Below are positions 6,897 through 11,856 of a DNA stretch of 11,856 bases, one piece after another (position 1 is the first letter of the stretch; every line of letters starts with the position of its first letter). The translations under genes were made by a program, and so were the position numbers. This DNA comes from Anaerolineales bacterium. Its GTDB lineage: Bacteria > Chloroflexota > Anaerolineae > Promineifilales > Promineifilaceae. The notes below the pieces were generated by a model. It did no database searches and was not told the origin of the DNA. It saw only the letters and a program-made list of their open reading frames with translations. The DNA is taken from positions 1-11,856 of the forward strand of contig JAGQGA010000103.1 of NCBI GenBank assembly GCA_020432595.1. The letters are read 5' to 3'.

Positions 6897-7760
6897 TTAT
6901 ATCCCTCGAATGCGGTCTATGAGCCGGACGACGATGGATCGTTTGACGGCGGGTGGCTGTTGCTCGATGGGTTGCCGGGTATCTTGGGGTTTAGTGGTAG
7001 GCGCGGCGGTTTGGCTGGGGGAAACGGCCGTTTTTACCGACCGCGAAAATTCAACCAATCCCGCTTGTAGCATCCCATAAACAATTCGCCGAATCTCAAA
7101 GTCGCTCAGGTTGTTGGCCTTGGCAATTTGTTTAATGGTGTTGCGTGGGTTTACAAACGAAACAACGCGCCACTCTTCAACCGTCAGGTTAATGTTTTGC
7201 AGCCGAGCATCTGGTCGGTCTGTAAACTTCAAAGCGACATCCAAATCAGGCAGCTCTTCCTGGAGGATTTCCCATTCCTTCAGGCGGCGACTGCCTTCCA
7301 TAATCACGCTTTCCAGGTCAATCGAAATCGTAATTTGGTGATCGGCCGGGAGTTCGTTGGCATCAAAACGAAAGAGGCCTTCTGTCCAGGTAAACAGCTT
7401 ATAGACAACCTCCAGAATGTAGTGGCGAACGCTCTGGGTGATGTCTTGTTGGGTGACAAGCCCAGCCTGAATCAGAAGATAGCCTAGCTGTTTGTTATTA
7501 GTGCCTTTGGCCTTGGTTTGAATGACACGAGCTTGTTCAGCCGTGAGTTTGCCTGTGGTTTCCAGAATTTTGGCAAGATTGTTGCTCTCATCGCCGGTGT
7601 GGGCGTAGATCAACTTGCCCTCTTTAAACGACATGCAAGCCGTAGCGTTGGGTTGAGCATCTTCATCCTGGATCGTTAGCGTACCGGTTTTGCGAGCCAG
7701 ATTGATGAGGTTCAGCAGTTGCGTTGTGGAAAAATCCCGTAGGTTCCCTTTCAGGGCCAT
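6897..7760 (-). CDS. PATAN/DUF4388-domain protein with winged-helix-like region
   Basis: The protein is 287 aa. It opens with the hallmark of the PATAN (DUF4388) domain, MALKGNLRDFSTTQLLNLIN followed by LARKTGTLTI, and that domain extends to about residue 135 (GYLLIQAGLVTQQD; FTWTEGLFRF). Residues about 190-240 look like a winged-helix module (TVEEWRVVSFVN, TIKQIAKANNLSDFEIRRIV, LQAGLVEF). A Pro/Thr/Gln-rich linker (245-272) leads to a short basic amphipathic tail (RSIVVRLIDRIRGI, 274-287) that might bind membrane or a partner. PATAN proteins are signalling adaptors, often found with response regulators or MglA-type GTPases. The GTPase gene follows directly. The ATG at 7760 has only a weak AAGAA ahead of it, but a strong promoter lies about 50 nt upstream. 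Confidence 0.88.
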   Translation of the reverse strand: MALKGNLRDFSTTQLLNLINLARKTGTLTIQDEDAQPNATACMSFKEGKLIYAHTGDESNNLAKILETTGKLTAEQARVIQTKAKGTNNKQLGYLLIQAGLVTQQDITQSVRHYILEVVYKLFTWTEGLFRFDANELPADHQITISIDLESVIMEGSRRLKEWEILQEELPDLDVALKFTDRPDARLQNINLTVEEWRVVSFVNPRNTIKQIAKANNLSDFEIRRIVYGMLQAGLVEFSRSVKTAVSPSQTAAPTTKPQDTRQPIEQQPPAVKRSIVVRLIDRIRGI

Positions 7761-7808
7761 AATTGTTCTTTAGGTGAGATAGTTGGTTTGCAAGTAATGC
7801 TTCGAGGC

Positions 7809-7837
7809 ATTATACATGGTGTAAAATGGGTAGTCAA
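7809..7837 (-). promoter_or_regulatory. sigma-70-type promoter of the PATAN-GTPase unit
   Basis: On the minus strand TTGACT (7837-7832) and TATAAT (7814-7809) are separated by exactly 17 nt. This matches the housekeeping sigma consensus at 11 of 12 positions. It lies about 50 nt upstream of the PATAN start, in the correct orientation, within a 174-nt gap after the small L7/L12-like gene. It is the clearest promoter in the window. Confidence 0.72.
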
Positions 7838-7934
7838 ACAGCATGATGGTTATATTTTTGCGTTATGACAACTGTTTTGCTGCTTCTATTGTACGAGATT
7901 TAGGGCGGTGGCAATGTAAAGTTGGCATCATTGG

Positions 7935-8225
7935 CTACTTTTTCTTTGGCTTTTTAACGGCCGTTTCCACCAACCCATCCACATAATCCTTTGCCACTCG
8001 CAGTCCAGCCCCCGTCAACTGCATCACCCGCTTCATGGCGGCCGGCTTGCCTCCCTGCTTTAATAACTCGCGTACTTCCTGGCGCAGCTTGCCCGGCAGC
8101 CGGATTTTTTCAGTTTTGGGGTCAACGGGATAAGGTGGCACAGTAAACTGCTGCCGACTTTGCATAGCATCCAGCAGCGATGGTTTTTTAGCGGCTTTGT
8201 CGTCAAAATCGTCAAGTGATGGCAT
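7935..8225 (-). CDS. small protein with ribosomal L7/L12 C-terminal-like segment
   Basis: The protein is 96 aa. The N-terminal third is polar and acidic, then lysine-rich (SLDDFDDKAAKKPS). A proline-rich link (VPPYPVDP, 29-36) follows. Residues about 45-88 read LRQEVRELLKQGGKPAAMKR then VMQLTGAGLRVAKDYVDGLV. This matches the pattern of the ribosomal L7/L12 C-terminal helices (G-K-x-x-A-I-K-x-x-R-x-x-T-G-x-G-L-x-x-A-K-x-x-V), a segment also found in stand-alone small proteins. The protein ends in KKPKKK. It is not L7/L12 itself, because the hinge and dimerisation domain are missing. The ATG at 8225 has no recognisable ribosome binding site. A long hairpin lies between it and the nitrilase gene upstream. 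Function unknown; a nucleic-acid or ribosome-associated role is only a guess. Confidence 0.65.
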   Translation of the reverse strand: MPSLDDFDDKAAKKPSLLDAMQSRQQFTVPPYPVDPKTEKIRLPGKLRQEVRELLKQGGKPAAMKRVMQLTGAGLRVAKDYVDGLVETAVKKPKKK

Positions 8226-8240
8226 AGCTTGTTAATAGAG

Positions 8241-8279
8241 ATTAGAGAGTGGAGATCATGCCAATCTCCACCCTCTAAT
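8241..8279. repeat. intergenic inverted repeat (16-bp arms, 7-nt loop)
   Basis: The arms ATTAGAGAGTGGAGAT (8241-8256) and ATCTCCACCCTCTAAT (8264-8279) pair at 15 of 16 positions around CATGCCA. It fills most of the 69-nt gap between the nitrilase stop (8295) and the start of the small gene (8225), both on the minus strand. It could act as a terminator or attenuator stem, but no T-tract follows on the minus strand. Its purine-rich wording (GAGATTAG) recalls the larger inverted repeat at 9181-9253. Confidence 0.75.
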
Positions 8280-8294
8280 CCCTACTCTCCTTAT

Positions 8295-9077
8295 TTAATA
8301 CAATTCTGGTCGTCTGTCGTCAAAAATCGGTATTTTGGCGCGAACTTCGTCTACTTTGGCGGTGTCAATGGTGCCGGTCAGCAGCATTTCGTCTTCGCCA
8401 CCCTCGATGATGGGTTCACCCCAGGGGTCAATGATGCACGAACGGCCGAAAAACGTCGTCCCTTTTGAGCTACCCACCCGGTTGCAGGCAATCACATAAA
8501 TTTGGTTTTCAATGGCGCGGGCGCGGAGCAACGTTTGCCAATGGTAGAGGCGGGGGTAGGGCCATTCGGCGGGGACAAAAACGGCTTTGGCTCCGGCCAG
8601 GGCGTAGGCGCGGAACAGTTCGGGAAAGCGCAGGTCGTAGCAAATGGAGAGACCAGCCAATCCCCACTCCGTTTCTACCAGCGAGCGGCGGTTGCCGCCA
8701 GCAAGAAAGAGGTGTTCGTCCATCAGTTGAAACAGGTGGATTTTGGAGTAGTCGCCCAGAGAACGGCCGTTTGCATCAAAAAAAACGGCCGTATTGCCCA
8801 CCTTGCCATTACCCATGTCGGATAAACAGGAGCCGAGAATGTGGATGTTGTGGGCTTTTGCCAAAGTTGCCGTTTCCGCAAAAATTCCCTGGTCAATTGT
8901 TGTCGCATACGACCCCGCGTTTTCCAGATCGTATCCGGTTGACCAAAGTTCGGGAAAAACAACCAAATCGGAACCACGCCGCGCCGCTTCGGCCGTCATT
9001 GCCGCCACTGTTGCCAAATTGGCCGCTGGGTCGCCCAGCTTCACATCCATTTGCCCTAACGAAATTGTGAGTTTCAT
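8295..9077 (-). CDS. nitrilase-superfamily amidohydrolase, omega-amidase-like
   Basis: The protein is 260 aa from the ATG at 9077. Residues below are numbered from an in-frame ATG nine bases upstream (9086). The Glu-Lys-Cys triad is complete: E46 in FPELW, K115 in YSKIHLF and C149 in SICYDLRFPE. A further conserved Glu, E124 in MDEH, is present. The start at 9077 is preferred because AAGGA lies 8 nt before it, whereas the same motif directly abuts the ATG at 9086. The length and the motifs FPELWSTGY and CYDLRFPELFR fit the Nit2/omega-amidase and MtnU-like branch, which hydrolyses alpha-ketoglutaramate or alpha-ketosuccinamate to the keto acid and ammonia. The divergent aminotransferase next door would produce such amides, which supports this role. 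Other carbon-nitrogen hydrolases remain possible. It is cytoplasmic, with no signal peptide. Confidence 0.85.
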   Translation of the reverse strand: MKLTISLGQMDVKLGDPAANLATVAAMTAEAARRGSDLVVFPELWSTGYDLENAGSYATTIDQGIFAETATLAKAHNIHILGSCLSDMGNGKVGNTAVFFDANGRSLGDYSKIHLFQLMDEHLFLAGGNRRSLVETEWGLAGLSICYDLRFPELFRAYALAGAKAVFVPAEWPYPRLYHWQTLLRARAIENQIYVIACNRVGSSKGTTFFGRSCIIDPWGEPIIEGGEDEMLLTGTIDTAKVDEVRAKIPIFDDRRPELY

Positions 9078-9107
9078 CGCGCCCATCCTTATTGAAATCT
9101 TGGCTCA

Positions 9108-9136
9108 AGGATACCAATTTCAGCCCATCTTTCCAA
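9108..9136 (-). promoter_or_regulatory. possible promoter of the nitrilase gene
   Basis: On the minus strand TTGGAA (9136-9131) and TATCCT (9113-9108) are 17 nt apart, about 30 nt upstream of the preferred start at 9077. Each hexamer matches the sigma-70 consensus at 4 of 6 positions, so the call rests mainly on spacing and location. Confidence 0.35.
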
Positions 9137-9180
9137 TAGATTGGCGGCACTTTGGCTTTGGGGTAAATTAGCAGGGAAAT

Positions 9181-9253
9181 GAGATTGAGAGACTGAGAGA
9201 TTAGGAGACTACACGCTTCTTAGTCTCCTAATCTCTCAGTCTCCTAATCTCTC
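9181..9253. repeat. long intergenic inverted repeat with tandem 16-mer
   Basis: The arms at 9181-9210 and 9222-9251 pair at 28 of 30 positions around an 11-nt loop (ACACGCTTCTT). The inner 19 bp (9192-9210 with 9222-9240) pair perfectly. The right arm is itself two perfect copies of AGTCTCCTAATCTCTC (9222-9237 and 9238-9253). The element lies in the 209-nt gap between the divergent nitrilase and aminotransferase genes, just before the aminotransferase ribosome binding site. It could be a repetitive extragenic element or a regulatory hairpin in the aminotransferase leader. No T-tract follows, so a simple terminator is unlikely. Confidence 0.85.
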
Positions 9254-9286
9254 AATAGCAAAATTTGAAGAAGGTGTGGTGTAACC

Positions 9287-10447
9287 ATGAGCTATATGGC
9301 AGGCCGGGTGGCTGGGTTTAGCACAACGATTTTTACGGAAATGACGGCGATGGCGCGGGAATATAACGCCATCAATTTGGGGCAAGGGTTTCCCGATTTT
9401 GCCGCACCGGATTTTATTAAAGATGCAGCGCGGGCTTCCATTGCGGCGGATGTGAACCAGTATTCTCCGGCAAACGGCCGTTTAGACATGCGGGAAGCTC
9501 TGGCCGCTAAAGTTGCCCATCAATACGGCATCGAACTTGACCCCAACACGCAAATCAACGTCGTGCATGGAGCCACCGAAGCCATTTTTGCCACCATCAT
9601 GGGGTTGGTCAACCCCGGCGAAGAGGTCATTATCTTCGAGCCGTACTACGATTCCTACGTTCCAGCCGTCATCATGGCTGGCGGCATCCCTGTTTACTAC
9701 ACCCTCCACGCCCCCGACTTTGCCATTGACCGCGACAAGCTGGCCGCGTTATTCAACGCCAACACCAAAGCCATCATGATCAACACCCCCCACAACCCCA
9801 TTGGCAAGGTGTATACGCGGGAAGAGCTGACGATGATTGCCGACTTGTGCCAGGCGCATGATGTCATTGCTGTGGTGGATGAGGTGTATGAGCATATTGT
9901 CTTTAACGGCCGTTCCCATCTCCCCATGTCTACCCTCCCCGGCATGGCCGACCGCACCGTTACCATTTCCAGCATCGGCAAAACCTACAGCGTCACCGGC
10001 TGGAAAACGGGCTGGACGATTGCTTCGCCAGAGCTAACAACGGCCGTTTTTCGCGCTCACCAATTCATCACCTTCAGCACCGTCCACCCCATGCAGCACG
10101 CCGCAGCCACCGCCCTGGCCGCCCCCGATAGCTACTATGCCGAACTGACCGCCATGTACCAGCAGCGACGCGACTTTCTGGCCGATGCCCTTCGCGCCGC
10201 CGGGCTGCCCCCCATTGTTCCTGCCGGAACCTACTTTATGATGGTAGACATCAGCGACCTCGGCTTTGCCAACGACCGCGAATTTTGCTACTACCTGACC
10301 AAAGAAATTGGTGTGGCCGCCATTCCCCCCAGTGCTTTCTACGTCAACCCAGCCGATGGTGCCAAAATCGCCCGCTTTGCCTTCTGCAAAAGCATGGAAG
10401 CTTTGGAAGAAGCCGCTAACCGGCTGCAAAAATTACGTCAGAGATAG
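9287..10447 (+). CDS. PLP-dependent class I/II aminotransferase (glutamine/kynurenine transaminase type)
   Basis: The protein is 386 aa, a full-length fold-type I aminotransferase. The PLP-binding lysine is K232 in SSIGKTYSVTGWKTGW; this motif is typical of the kynurenine aminotransferase / glutamine transaminase K group. Other landmarks are INLGQGFPDF (29-38), N170 in NTPHNPIGK, D198 and Y201 in VVDEVYEH, and the substrate-carboxylate Arg R363 in ARFAFCK. It is the only plus-strand gene in the window. GAAGAAGG lies about 13 nt before the ATG; a second ATG three codons later is possible. It is divergent from the omega-amidase-like gene. Known enzymes of this type transaminate glutamine or methionine-related keto acids, and omega-amidase then removes the resulting ketoglutaramate. 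Aspartate- or aromatic-type specificity is an alternative. Three palindrome copies AACGGCCGTT lie in the gene. Confidence 0.9.
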   Translation: MSYMAGRVAGFSTTIFTEMTAMAREYNAINLGQGFPDFAAPDFIKDAARASIAADVNQYSPANGRLDMREALAAKVAHQYGIELDPNTQINVVHGATEAIFATIMGLVNPGEEVIIFEPYYDSYVPAVIMAGGIPVYYTLHAPDFAIDRDKLAALFNANTKAIMINTPHNPIGKVYTREELTMIADLCQAHDVIAVVDEVYEHIVFNGRSHLPMSTLPGMADRTVTISSIGKTYSVTGWKTGWTIASPELTTAVFRAHQFITFSTVHPMQHAAATALAAPDSYYAELTAMYQQRRDFLADALRAAGLPPIVPAGTYFMMVDISDLGFANDREFCYYLTKEIGVAAIPPSAFYVNPADGAKIARFAFCKSMEALEEAANRLQKLRQR

Positions 10448-10541
10448 ACACGGTTCAGAACCTTTTGGCGTATACCTCCACAAATTTCACGTAATCTGTG
10501 GATCGTAACTCCATACATTCACGCAAATTTGGGGAGTTGGC

Positions 10542-11363
10542 TCAATTTCCCCGCGCCCAGCGGTCGAGTGCCGGCCGAACCCCGTGACGAATGGCATCAG
10601 CATCGGCGGCATCGGGGACGCGCTGTAGGTAGGCATCTAGGTAGTGGGCGGCTAGATGGGGGGCGTTATTTTCGTAGTGAATGAGGCCGAGGTCGCGCAG
10701 ATGTTCGGGGGTGTCGGGCTGGAGGAGGATGAGGTTCTGAATAACGGCCGTTGCTTTTGCCCAACTTTCCTGTTTTAGATAAGCAATCCGCAAATTATTG
10801 AGCATCCGCACCAAAATGTCGCTGGCGGGTGTGGGAGCCAGCCATTCCTGCTGAAATGGCCCATCGTAGCCGGTGGCATATTGCACCAGTCGGGCGCAGT
10901 CGGGGAGGGTAAGCTGACGGCCGTTGTGGAACGGGTCGAGCAGCAGCTTGGTCTCATCATGCCCCACGGCGACAATAAAATGGCCGGGCAGCCCCACGCC
11001 ATAGGCTGGAATGTCCAGCCGCTGCGCTACGTCGGCGTATAAAACTGACAGCGTAATGGGAATACCCAGCCCGCGCTCCACCACGTCGTTGAGAAAGCTG
11101 TTGCGTGGGTCGCCATAGGCGGCGGCGTTGCCGCGATAGCCGCGCTCTTCAAAGAGAAATTGGGCGAGAGTGATGGCGTTGGTGTGGATGAAGGCGGGGG
11201 AGATGAGGCGGGGGAGAACGGCCGTTGCCAACCCATGAAGCAATTCCAAATACCAGTCCACATCCAGCTCCGGGTAGGCAATGTCCCGCGCCAGATACAG
11301 TGCCGCCCGTGCCAAATGAATCGGCTGCTGGCGAATTTCGTTGGCAAAACCCCACGTTTTCAT
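10542..11363 (-). CDS. SirB1-family transglutaminase-like protein with TPR-like C-terminus
   Basis: The protein is 273 aa. Residues about 35-160 match the SirB1/UPF0162 pattern: LAQFLFEERGYRGNAAAYGD (66-85), NSFLNDVVERGLGIPITLSV (88-107), a YADVAQRLDIPAYGVGLP segment and GHFIV (127-131), then DPFHNGRQLT (143-152). The region is called transglutaminase-like, but no catalytic Cys is seen where an active enzyme would need one, so enzymatic activity is doubtful. Residues about 180-250 form helical repeats resembling tetratricopeptide repeats (NNLRIAYLKQESWAKATAVI; HYENNAPHLAAHYLDAYLQR). The gene converges with the aminotransferase, 94 nt apart, with no clear terminator between them. The ATG at 11363 has no recognisable ribosome binding site. 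The cellular role of the family is not established. Confidence 0.85.
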   Translation of the reverse strand: MKTWGFANEIRQQPIHLARAALYLARDIAYPELDVDWYLELLHGLATAVLPRLISPAFIHTNAITLAQFLFEERGYRGNAAAYGDPRNSFLNDVVERGLGIPITLSVLYADVAQRLDIPAYGVGLPGHFIVAVGHDETKLLLDPFHNGRQLTLPDCARLVQYATGYDGPFQQEWLAPTPASDILVRMLNNLRIAYLKQESWAKATAVIQNLILLQPDTPEHLRDLGLIHYENNAPHLAAHYLDAYLQRVPDAADADAIRHGVRPALDRWARGN

Positions 11364-11386
11364 TGGGCTATACCGCTTTGGGAATA

Positions 11387-11453
11387 GGACGCAGATTTGC
11401 CTGATTATCCTGATTGATTTTTTTGATCAGTTCAATCAGGTAAATCTGCGTCC
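11387..11453. repeat. intergenic inverted repeat (20-bp arms), terminator-like on the plus strand
   Basis: The arms at 11387-11406 (GGACGCAGATTTGCCTGATT) and 11434-11453 (AATCAGGTAAATCTGCGTCC) pair at 19 of 20 positions. Inside, CTGAT and ATCAG can extend the stem around an AT-rich loop (TGATTTTTTTG). The element sits in the 95-nt gap between the CBS gene stop (11459) and the SirB1 gene start (11363), both on the minus strand. A T-run (CATTTTTAA) follows only on the plus strand, so it is not a standard terminator for the minus-strand transcript. The wording recalls dispersed intergenic repeats built from 'CGCAGATTT' and 'CTGATT' words in environmental genomes; that comparison is from memory. 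Confidence 0.8.
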
Positions 11454-11458
11454 CATTT

Positions 11459-11856
11459 TTAATGCTTTGTAGGGAGCAATGGCTCATGTTGCCTCCTGGG
11501 CAGCAAATTGGGGGCGGCGGAGACGAGGCTGTAGATTTCGCCGATGTCGCTGGTGGTGAGCAGGCCAACAAAACGGCCGTTTTCCATCACTGGCAGTGCC
11601 GTAAGCTGGTTGTCACGTAAAAGCTGCTGCGCGTCAATCAGGTCACTGGTGGGGGAAAGAATGGGCAGGTCGGTGAGCATGGCGGCAGAAACGGCCGTTT
11701 CTGGCCCACTTTCATGCAATGCTTGCAGCAGTTGCGGGTATGTTAACAGCCCCACCAGTTGGTCGCCGTCACAAACGGGGTAGTTGGCCTGGTGGCTGCT
11801 GAGGGTGAGATTAACGGCCGTTTGCACCACATCATCTGGCTGCAGCGTTTGTGTTT
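11459..11856 (-). CDS. CBS-domain pair, probable C-terminus of an M50 site-2 protease (runs off the right edge)
   Basis: The frame is open from the right window edge to its stop at 11459, giving 131 visible residues; the N-terminus is outside. An internal GTG at 11830 is not needed as a start, because reading upstream continues the domain (TQTLQPDDVVQTAVNLTL). Two CBS motifs are clear: a first half ending YPVCDGDQLVGLLTYPQLLQ, and a second from MLTDLPILSPTSDLIDAQQL to ALPVMENGRFVGLLTTSDIG. CBS pairs bind adenine nucleotides and regulate the attached domain. This exact arrangement, a CBS pair at the extreme C-terminus with '(L/P)DD-hydrophobic-QTAV' entry and ending shortly after 'VGLLT..DIGE', is common in bacterial site-2 proteases (peptidase M50). 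The protease part is not visible, so the identification is inference. Three palindrome copies lie in the fragment. Confidence 0.75.
   Translation of the reverse strand, partial: TQTLQPDDVVQTAVNLTLSSHQANYPVCDGDQLVGLLTYPQLLQALHESGPETAVSAAMLTDLPILSPTSDLIDAQQLLRDNQLTALPVMENGRFVGLLTTSDIGEIYSLVSAAPNLLPRRQHEPLLPTKH

Larger units (their letters stand above)
17..11822. repeat. dispersed 10-bp palindrome AACGGCCGTT, 17 perfect copies
   Basis: Perfect copies start at 17, 107, 944, 1013, 2896, 3132, 7023, 7956, 8762, 9473, 9905, 10039, 10743, 11217, 11572, 11690 and 11813. Near copies that keep ACGGCCGT start at 2156, 4269, 8784 and 10916; 8441 keeps only AACGGCCG. Equal base frequencies predict about 0.01 perfect copies in this length. 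All perfect copies lie inside coding regions. Many extend to AAACGGCCGTTT, often followed by G. This is a HIP1-like highly iterated palindrome; its function is unknown. Confidence 0.95.

Noticed and set aside
8465..9070. Plus-strand open frame of 201 codons opposite the nitrilase
   Set aside because: The minus strand carries a nitrilase with a complete catalytic triad; the plus-strand product is Arg/Pro-rich with no recognisable domain.
9222..9253. CRISPR-like repeat
   Set aside because: The two 16-mers are directly adjacent with no spacer and form one arm of an inverted repeat; there are no further units and no cas genes.
10448..10541. Possible bidirectional terminator between the convergent aminotransferase and SirB1 genes
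   Set aside because: Only short stems are present (GGTTC/GAACC with a 1-nt loop; CCACA/TGTGG; AACTCC/GGAGTT with a 20-nt loop), and none is followed by a T-tract.

Overview
The window looks like chromosomal DNA of a bacterium with a moderate G+C content, most likely a Chloroflexota member (Anaerolineae or Ardenticatenia/Caldilineae type). That assignment is an inference. It rests on the gene repertoire (a PATAN/DUF4388 protein next to an MglA-type GTPase, a response regulator with a GGDEF-like domain, multi-GAF sensors, an M50/CBS tail) and on an extreme density of one short palindrome. No rRNA, tRNA, CRISPR array, transposase or phage gene was seen. Apart from one aminotransferase, every gene lies on the minus strand, so transcription runs mostly from right to left.

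Layout, left to right. At 1-1180 is the N-terminal part of a PAS/GAF sensor protein that runs off the left edge. At 1272-2171 is a response regulator whose GGDEF-like domain has lost its signature. From 2182 to 6126 four genes lie head to tail on the minus strand: an alpha/beta hydrolase (GTG start), a V4R-domain protein overlapping it by 17 nt, a left-handed beta-helix protein of the sugar-nucleotidyltransferase-like type, and a reductase overlapping that by 11 nt which strongly resembles cyanobacterial long-chain acyl-ACP reductase (AAR). The response regulator follows the reductase after only 10 nt, with its ribosome binding site overlapping the reductase stop codon. This group looks like a lipid or fatty-aldehyde module tied to signalling genes.

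At 6315-7760 a PATAN/DUF4388 protein and a small Ras-like GTPase form a two-gene unit behind a clear sigma-70-type promoter. At 7935-8225 is a small protein whose C-terminal half resembles the ribosomal L7/L12 C-terminal domain. A nitrilase/omega-amidase homologue (8295-9077, minus) and a glutamine/kynurenine-type aminotransferase (9287-10447, plus) are divergent and together suggest the transamination plus omega-amidase ('glutaminase II') route. A SirB1-type transglutaminase-like/TPR protein (10542-11363) and the CBS-domain C-terminus of a probable site-2 protease (11459 to the right edge) complete the window.

The most striking DNA-level signal is the 10-bp palindrome AACGGCCGTT. It occurs 17 times perfectly, where about 0.01 copies would be expected by chance, and several more times with one or two changes. 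All perfect copies lie inside genes, and they are read only as Thr-Ala-Val or Asn-Gly-Arg. It behaves like the HIP1 octamer of cyanobacteria. Intergenic regions also hold three long inverted repeats of unknown role (8241-8279, 9181-9253, 11387-11453).
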